Shown piece by piece: positions 59,135-64,000 of a DNA stretch of 64,000 bases (positions within the stretch are counted from its first letter, which is position 1; each line of letters starts with the position of its first letter). The stretch is from NCBI RefSeq assembly GCF_020523795.1, contig NZ_JAJALI010000001.1, forward strand, positions 806,001 to 870,000, given 5' to 3'. The notes beneath the pieces were generated by a model. That model searched no databases. It was not told the DNA's origin and saw only the letters and a list, made by a program, of their open reading frames with translations. The translations under genes were made by a program, and so were the position numbers. Source of the stretch: Ancylobacter sp. Lp-2 (GTDB taxonomy: Bacteria > Pseudomonadota > Alphaproteobacteria > Rhizobiales > Xanthobacteraceae).

Positions 59135-59308
59135 GGCGATGGCACTCTGGCGGGCAGCGGGACGACATGAGCGGGGATGCCGCCGCGCCGTATGGCGCGA
59201 AGGCCGCTTATGCATTGGCAGGGGCGGCGCTCATGTCTACACATATGCATCAGGCCCGCGCGCGGGCAAGGTGCGGGGACGCGGAGCGTCTGGAGGAGTG
59301 GTTCGGGA

Positions 59309-60061
59309 GTGGCTGCCGGAGTGAGCGTTTCCGCCAAGGCCGTGGCGCCGGCCGAGCCGACCACGCTGCACCAGCGCATCCGCGCCGATCTCGAGGGCAA
59401 GATCCTCTCCGGCGAATGGAAGCCGGGGCATCGCATTCCCTTCGAGCACGAATTGATGGCGCATTATGGCTGCGCCCGCATGACGGTGAACAAGGTGATC
59501 GCCGGGCTGGTGGCGGCCGGGCTGATCGAGCGGCGCCGGCGGGCCGGCTCCTTCGTCATGGAGCCGCGCATCCAGTCGGCGGTGCTGGAGATTCCCGACC
59601 TCGCCAACGAGATCGCCGCGCGCGGCGAGACCTATGGCTACCGCCTGCTGTCGCGGCGGGTGCGTGGCGCCGGCGGCACCGATCCCGCCGAGAGCGGCAT
59701 GGCCGCCGGCGAGGGCGTGGTGGAACTGCGCTGCCTGCACCTCGCCAATGGCCGGCCGCTGGCGGTGGAGGACCGGCTGATCGCGCTTGCCGTGGTGCCG
59801 GAGGCGGCGGAGGTGGATTTCGCGCAGACCGCGCCGGGTTCCTGGCTGCTCGGCCATGTGCCGTGGACGGCGGCCGAGCACCGCATCTCGGCGCTGGGCG
59901 CCGGCACGCGCGAGGCCCGCGAGCTCGACGTCGCCAAGGGCACCCCCTGCCTGTGCCTGGAGCGGCGCACCTTCCGCGCCGAGCAGACCATCACCTATGC
60001 GCGCCAGCTGTTTCGCGGCGACGCCTACAACCTCGTCGCCAATTTCTCGCCCAAGGGGTGA
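59309..60061 (+). CDS. hutC: HutC, GntR-family histidine-utilisation repressor
   Basis: About 250 residues. GntR winged helix (LHQRIRADLEGKILSGEWKPGHRIPFEHEL in two parts, [30 protein letters not shown]) and a UTRA effector domain (VPWTAAEHRISA, LCLERRTFRAEQTITYARQL). The YGCARMTVNKV helix and the neighbouring hut genes identify HutC, which is released from DNA by urocanate. The GTG at 59309 has GGAGGAG upstream; a GTG at 59321 is also possible. It converges on hutD. Confidence 0.88.
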   Translation: MAAGVSVSAKAVAPAEPTTLHQRIRADLEGKILSGEWKPGHRIPFEHELMAHYGCARMTVNKVIAGLVAAGLIERRRRAGSFVMEPRIQSAVLEIPDLANEIAARGETYGYRLLSRRVRGAGGTDPAESGMAAGEGVVELRCLHLANGRPLAVEDRLIALAVVPEAAEVDFAQTAPGSWLLGHVPWTAAEHRISALGAGTREARELDVAKGTPCLCLERRTFRAEQTITYARQLFRGDAYNLVANFSPKG

Positions 60062-60085
60062 AGCGCGCGGCAGGTCGGGCGCCGC

Positions 60086-60697
60086 TCAGGCGCTCGCCGG
60101 TTGGAACCGGACCAGGAAGAATTCGGCGGGACCGTCGGGGAGGACAGTCGCTTCCCCGTCGAGAAAGGCGGCGTCGTCGCGGCCGAGCACCGTGTGCGTG
60201 TCGCCGGCGGCGAGGACGAGGCCGTCGCTGCGGCTGATCACCAGCGTCGTCGTCGCGCCCTCCGGCGCTATTCGCACCGGCTCGGCGGTGGCGAAGCGGG
60301 TGAGAAGATGGGCGAAGACGCCGCGCCGGCTCATCACATTGAGGTCGCGCACCGGGCCGCCGAGCAGCCGCGCGGACACACCGACATCGGCGGCAAAGGC
60401 CAAGGGCGGGCCGGCGCGGGTGACGAGGGCCTCGCCGGTTCCCGCGCTCTCACCCGTGCCCTCGATGGCGAGGGCGACCCCTTCGCCGTCGAGGATCGCC
60501 AGCGTGCGGTCGATGCCGGGGAAACGGGAGAACGGCCCGTCCTCCGCGACATCGGCCATGCTGACGCGCCAGTCGAACGCGCCGAGCCCGGCGTCCGGCG
60601 GGAACACCGCGATCTCGGTGGTCGAGCCGGCGCCGTTCTTCCAGCGCATCACGCGGTGATCGGTGGCGCGCAGCACCCGGATCATCGGGGAACCCAT
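60086..60697 (-). CDS. hutD: HutD-family protein
   Basis: A 203-residue bicupin-fold protein of the histidine-utilisation cluster: VMRWKNGAGSTTEIAVFP, DWRVSMADVAEDGPFSRFPGIDR, DLNVMSRRG. The family is thought to limit Hut flux, possibly by binding formiminoglutamate or a related intermediate; the mechanism is not settled. It begins 7 bases after hutU behind GAGG. Confidence 0.9.
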   Translation of the reverse strand: MGSPMIRVLRATDHRVMRWKNGAGSTTEIAVFPPDAGLGAFDWRVSMADVAEDGPFSRFPGIDRTLAILDGEGVALAIEGTGESAGTGEALVTRAGPPLAFAADVGVSARLLGGPVRDLNVMSRRGVFAHLLTRFATAEPVRIAPEGATTTLVISRSDGLVLAAGDTHTVLGRDDAAFLDGEATVLPDGPAEFFLVRFQPASA

Positions 60698-60704
60698 GGC
60701 GGCC

Positions 60705-62372
60705 TCAGCCGAGGATGCCGGGCAGGTCGAGCTGGTGCTCGCGCGCGCAGTCGATGGCGATCTGGTAGCCGGCATCGGCGTGGCGCATCACGCCGGTCGC
60801 CGGGTCGTTCCACAGCACGCGGGCGAGGCGGGCATCGGCATCCGCCGTGCCGTCGCAGCAGATCACCATGCCGGCATGCTGCGAGAAGCCCATGCCGACG
60901 CCGCCGCCATGGTGCAGCGACACCCAGGTGGCGCCGGAGGCGGTGTTGAGCAGGGCGTTGAGCAGCGGCCAGTCGGAGACGGCATCGGTGCCGTCCTGCA
61001 TCGCCTCGGTCTCGCGGTTGGGCGAGGCGACCGAGCCACTGTCGAGATGGTCGCGGCCGATGACGATGGGGGCCTTCAATTCGCCGGTGCGCACCATCTC
61101 GTTGAAGGCGAGGCCGAGCCGGTGGCGGTCGCCGAGGCCGACCCAGCAGATGCGCGCCGGCAGGCCCTGGAAGTGGATGCGCTCGCGCGCCATGTCCAGC
61201 CAGTTGTGCAGGTGGGCATTGTCGGGGATCAGCTCCTTCACCTTGGCGTCGGTCTTGTAGATGTCCTCCGGGTCGCCCGAGAGCGCCGCCCAGCGGAACG
61301 GGCCGATGCCGCGGCAGAACAGCGGACGGATATAGGCCGGCACGAAGCCGGGGAAGTCGAAGGCGTTGGCCACGCCCTCCTCCAGCGCCATCTGCCGGAT
61401 GTTGTTGCCGTAGTCGACGGTCGGGATGCCGGCATGGCAGAAGTCGAGCATCGCCTTCACATGCACCGCCATCGAGGCCTTGGCGGCCTTGGCGACGCCC
61501 TTGGGGTCGGCCTGCTTGCCGTTCTCCCACTGCTCCAGCGTCCAGCCGATCGGCAAATAACCGTTGACCGGGTCATGGGCGGAGGTCTGGTCGGTGACGA
61601 TGTCCGGCCTGATGCCGCGCTTCACCAGCTCGGGGAGGATCTCGGCGGCATTGCCGAGCAGGCCGACCGAGAGCGGCTTGCCCTCGGCGCAGGAGCGCTC
61701 GATCATCACCAGCGCCTCGTCGAGGCTGGTGGTCGAGGTGTCGAGATAGCCGGTGCGCAGGCGGAAATCGATGGAGGAGGGGCGGCACTCGATGGCGAGG
61801 CAGCTGGCTCCGGCCATGGTGGCGGCGAGCGGCTGGGCGCCGCCCATGCCGCCGAGGCCGCCGGTGAGGATCCACTTGCCCTTCAGCGAGCCGCCGAAAT
61901 GCTGGCGGCCCATCTCGACGAAGGTCTCGTAGGTGCCCTGCACGATGCCCTGGGCGCCGATATAGATCCAGGAGCCGGCCGTCATCTGGCCGTACATCAT
62001 GAGCCCCTTCTTATCGAGCTCGTTGAAGTGCTCCCAGGTGGCCCAGCGCGGCACCAAGTTGGAATTGGCGATCAGCACCCGCGGCGCGTCCTTGTGGGTG
62101 CGGAACACCCCGACCGGCTTGCCGGACTGCACCAAAAGCGTCTGGTCGGCGTCGAGCTTGCGCAGCGCGGTGACGATGCGGTCGAAGCTCTCCCAGTCGC
62201 GCGCCGCCCGGCCGATGCCGCCATAGACCACCAGCTCGCCGGGCTTCTCGGCGACGTCGGGGTCGAGATTGTTCATCAGCATGCGCAGCGGCGCCTCGGT
62301 GAGCCAGCTTTTCGCCGTGAGCTCGGTGCCGCGGGCGGCGCGGATGGTGCGGGAATTGTCGATGCGGGTCAT
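60705..62372 (-). CDS. hutU: Urocanate hydratase
   Basis: A 555-residue homodimeric enzyme that uses tightly bound NAD+ to convert urocanate to imidazolonepropionate, the second step of histidine degradation. It shows [33 protein letters not shown] (NAD site), [11 protein letters not shown] and [17 protein letters not shown], with the catalytic Cys earlier in [10 protein letters not shown]. The ATG overlaps the hutG stop (ATGA) and has GGGAGCC upstream. Confidence 0.97.
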   Translation of the reverse strand: MTRIDNSRTIRAARGTELTAKSWLTEAPLRMLMNNLDPDVAEKPGELVVYGGIGRAARDWESFDRIVTALRKLDADQTLLVQSGKPVGVFRTHKDAPRVLIANSNLVPRWATWEHFNELDKKGLMMYGQMTAGSWIYIGAQGIVQGTYETFVEMGRQHFGGSLKGKWILTGGLGGMGGAQPLAATMAGASCLAIECRPSSIDFRLRTGYLDTSTTSLDEALVMIERSCAEGKPLSVGLLGNAAEILPELVKRGIRPDIVTDQTSAHDPVNGYLPIGWTLEQWENGKQADPKGVAKAAKASMAVHVKAMLDFCHAGIPTVDYGNNIRQMALEEGVANAFDFPGFVPAYIRPLFCRGIGPFRWAALSGDPEDIYKTDAKVKELIPDNAHLHNWLDMARERIHFQGLPARICWVGLGDRHRLGLAFNEMVRTGELKAPIVIGRDHLDSGSVASPNRETEAMQDGTDAVSDWPLLNALLNTASGATWVSLHHGGGVGMGFSQHAGMVICCDGTADADARLARVLWNDPATGVMRHADAGYQIAIDCAREHQLDLPGILG

Positions 62373-63196
62373 GAACGGGCTCCCTGCGAGCGGGCAAAGG
62401 CGAGGCACGCCTCGAAGATGGCGACGAGGGCGGAACGGACGGGGGCGGCGTAGGCGGGATCATAAGGCGCCGGCCAATTGTCCGGGCCGACGGGTCCGGC
62501 CGGATCCGGCATGTAGGTGCGGCAGGCCAGCTCCATTTGCACCGCATGCACGCCGCGTTCCGGCGCGCCGTAGTGGCGGGTGATGTAGCCGCCCTTGAAG
62601 CGGCCATTGCTGACGCGCGAGAAGGCGGTGGCGTCGCAGATCGCCTCGACGGCGGCCTGCAGCGCCGGCGCGCAGCTGGCGCCCGAATTGGTGCCGATGT
62701 TGAAATTCGGCAGCGTGCCCTCGAACAGGCGCGGGATCACCGAGCGGATCGAGTGGCAATCATACAGCACCACCGCGCCGTGGATCGCGCGGGCATGCTC
62801 GATCTCCGCCGACAGGGCGGCGTGATAGGGATCGAAATAGGCCGCGCGGCGGGCGGCGACGTCCGGGCCCTTGCCGGGCTGGTAGAGCGGCTCGCCGTCG
62901 AAGCTGGTGGTCGGGCACAGTTCGGTGGTCGCCTGCCCGGGATAGAGCGAGACGCCGGAGGGGTCGCGATTGACGTCGATGGCGGTGCGGGAGACCGAGG
63001 TACGCACCACGCTGGCGCCCATGCCGGCGGCGAAGTCGTAGAGAAGCTCGATCCACCAGTCGCAATCCTTGCGGGCGAGCCAGGGCGAGACGAGCTCGCC
63101 GGCGATATCGTCCGGGAGGTCGGTGCCGGTATGCGGCAACGAGACCACCAGCGGCGCCGTACCGCGAATGACAGAGAGGAAGTCGGGGTGGGTCAT
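62369..63196 (-). CDS. hutG: N-formylglutamate deformylase
   Basis: A 275-residue metal-dependent amidohydrolase that releases formate from N-formyl-L-glutamate, the end of the five-step formylglutamate branch of histidine degradation. Motifs are [40 protein letters not shown] and [10 protein letters not shown]. It starts 5 bases after hutH. Its presence implies a HutF (formiminoglutamate deiminase) encoded outside the window. Confidence 0.93.
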   Translation of the reverse strand: MTHPDFLSVIRGTAPLVVSLPHTGTDLPDDIAGELVSPWLARKDCDWWIELLYDFAAGMGASVVRTSVSRTAIDVNRDPSGVSLYPGQATTELCPTTSFDGEPLYQPGKGPDVAARRAAYFDPYHAALSAEIEHARAIHGAVVLYDCHSIRSVIPRLFEGTLPNFNIGTNSGASCAPALQAAVEAICDATAFSRVSNGRFKGGYITRHYGAPERGVHAVQMELACRTYMPDPAGPVGPDNWPAPYDPAYAAPVRSALVAIFEACLAFARSQGARS

Positions 63197-63201
63197 GCCG
63201 C

Positions 63202-64000
63202 TTACTCCCCGCTGATGGCCGGCAGCAGGCCGGCGGCCAGCGCGGCGACGGCGCCGGAGCGGATGAGCGCGTTCGCCGCCTCCATGTCGGGGGCGAAATA
63301 GCGGTCGTCGTCGAGATGCGGCACCTCGGCGCGCAGGGTGGCGCGCACCGTCTCCAGCACCGGCGAGGAGGCGAGTGGCTGATGGAAATCGCAGCCCTGC
63401 GCGCCGGCCAGCAATTCGATGCCGATCACCGCCACCGCGTTCTCCACCATGCCCAATAGCCGGCGGGCGCCGTGCGCGGCCATGGAGACGTGGTCTTCCT
63501 GGTTCGCCGAGGTGGGGATGGAATCGACGCTGGCCGGATAGGCCTTCTGCTTGTTCTCGGAGACGAGGGCGGCCGCCGTCACCTGCGGGATCATGAAGCC
63601 GGAGTTGAGGCCGGGCTTGGGGGTGAGGAAGGCCGGCATGCCCGACAGTGCCGGGTCGACCAGCATGGCGATGCGCCGCTCGGCGAGCGAGCCGATTTCG
63701 CACACCGCCAGCGCGATCATGTCGGCGGCGAAAGCCACCGGCTCGGCGTGGAAATTGCCGCCGGACAGCGCGACGCCGTCCTCGGCGAAGATCAGCGGGT
63801 TGTCGGAGACGCCGTTGGCCTCGGTCTCCAGCGTGGTGGCCGCCTGTCTGAGCACGTCGAGCGCCGCGCCCATCACCTGCGGCTGGCAGCGCAGGCAATA
63901 GGGATCCTGCACCCGCTCGTCGCCGACGAGATGCGAGGCGCGGATCGCCGAGTCCTGCATCAGCCGGCGCAGCGCCTCGGCGGTCTCGATCTGGCCCTTA
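63202..64000 (-). CDS. hutH: Histidine ammonia-lyase (5' end outside window)
   Basis: C-terminal 265 or so residues of the lyase that converts histidine to urocanate and ammonia; the frame is open to the right edge. Visible motifs: [52 protein letters not shown] and [12 protein letters not shown]. The MIO-forming Ala-Ser-Gly is further upstream, off the window. It is first of hutH-G-U-D in this view. Confidence 0.96.
   Translation of the reverse strand, partial: KGQIETAEALRRLMQDSAIRASHLVGDERVQDPYCLRCQPQVMGAALDVLRQAATTLETEANGVSDNPLIFAEDGVALSGGNFHAEPVAFAADMIALAVCEIGSLAERRIAMLVDPALSGMPAFLTPKPGLNSGFMIPQVTAAALVSENKQKAYPASVDSIPTSANQEDHVSMAAHGARRLLGMVENAVAVIGIELLAGAQGCDFHQPLASSPVLETVRATLRAEVPHLDDDRYFAPDMEAANALIRSGAVAALAAGLLPAISGE

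Overview
The window is GC-rich throughout and gene-dense. Its gene set points to an alphaproteobacterium of the Hyphomicrobiales: a MucR/Ros regulator, an RpoH with the RpoH-box motif, a fused UraD-UraH and a fused gamma/beta urease subunit. A Xanthobacteraceae-type host (Xanthobacter, Ancylobacter, Starkeya) would fit, but that is inference from gene content only. I see no rRNA, tRNA, CRISPR array or insertion sequence.

Layout. 1-446: end of a 3-oxoadipyl-CoA-type thiolase. 560-4058: a LodA/LodB-like quinoprotein oxidase and its FAD partner. 4884-5390: a small membrane protein. 5412-18630: one co-directional minus-strand block reading amiC, amiR, a five-gene amide/urea ABC transporter, amiE, and ureE-F-AB-C-G-D. 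18837-22223: divergent oxyR and katG. 22595-28420: a small redox operon (SRPBCC, MDR reductase, Old Yellow Enzyme) with a divergent LysR regulator, then a tannase-like esterase and an ABM-domain protein. 28509-30752: a TonB-dependent siderophore-type receptor. 31551-32942: sdaA. 33220-36087: an hsp20-lon stress operon. 36243-37628: an amino-acid/polyamine-type oxidase. 37783-38647: the fossil of a contractile tail (sheath and tube). 38994-44007: an RbbA-type export system. 44134-45021: rpoH. 45061-47446: an M48 lipoprotein protease and a nuclease-like protein. 47522-54860: purine degradation from guanine to allantoin. 55166-57515: a dehydrogenase, a TenA-like protein and mucR. 57899-64000: an FAD monooxygenase, hutC, and the hutH-G-U-D operon (hutH cut by the window end).

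How it fits together. Much of the window releases nitrogen from scavenged organics: aliphatic amides (AmiE), urea (urease), purines (Xdh, GuaD, uricase, UraD/UraH), histidine (Hut) and serine (SdaA). Purine breakdown beyond allantoin would supply urea to the urease in the same window.

The most interesting system is the amide/urea block. AmiC (amide sensor, no signal peptide) and AmiR (ANTAR antiterminator) are followed by a leader with an ANTAR-type hexaloop hairpin and an intrinsic terminator ahead of the transporter-amidase-urease genes. A second leader with the same hexaloop (AGTGCY) and its own terminator precedes amiC, so the sensor-antiterminator pair appears to control itself and a roughly 11-kb downstream unit through two serial attenuators. 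Other leads are a Tat-exported LodA-like quinoprotein, the in-frame-collapsed tail sheath/tube fossil, and a candidate sigma-32 promoter ahead of hsp20-lon.
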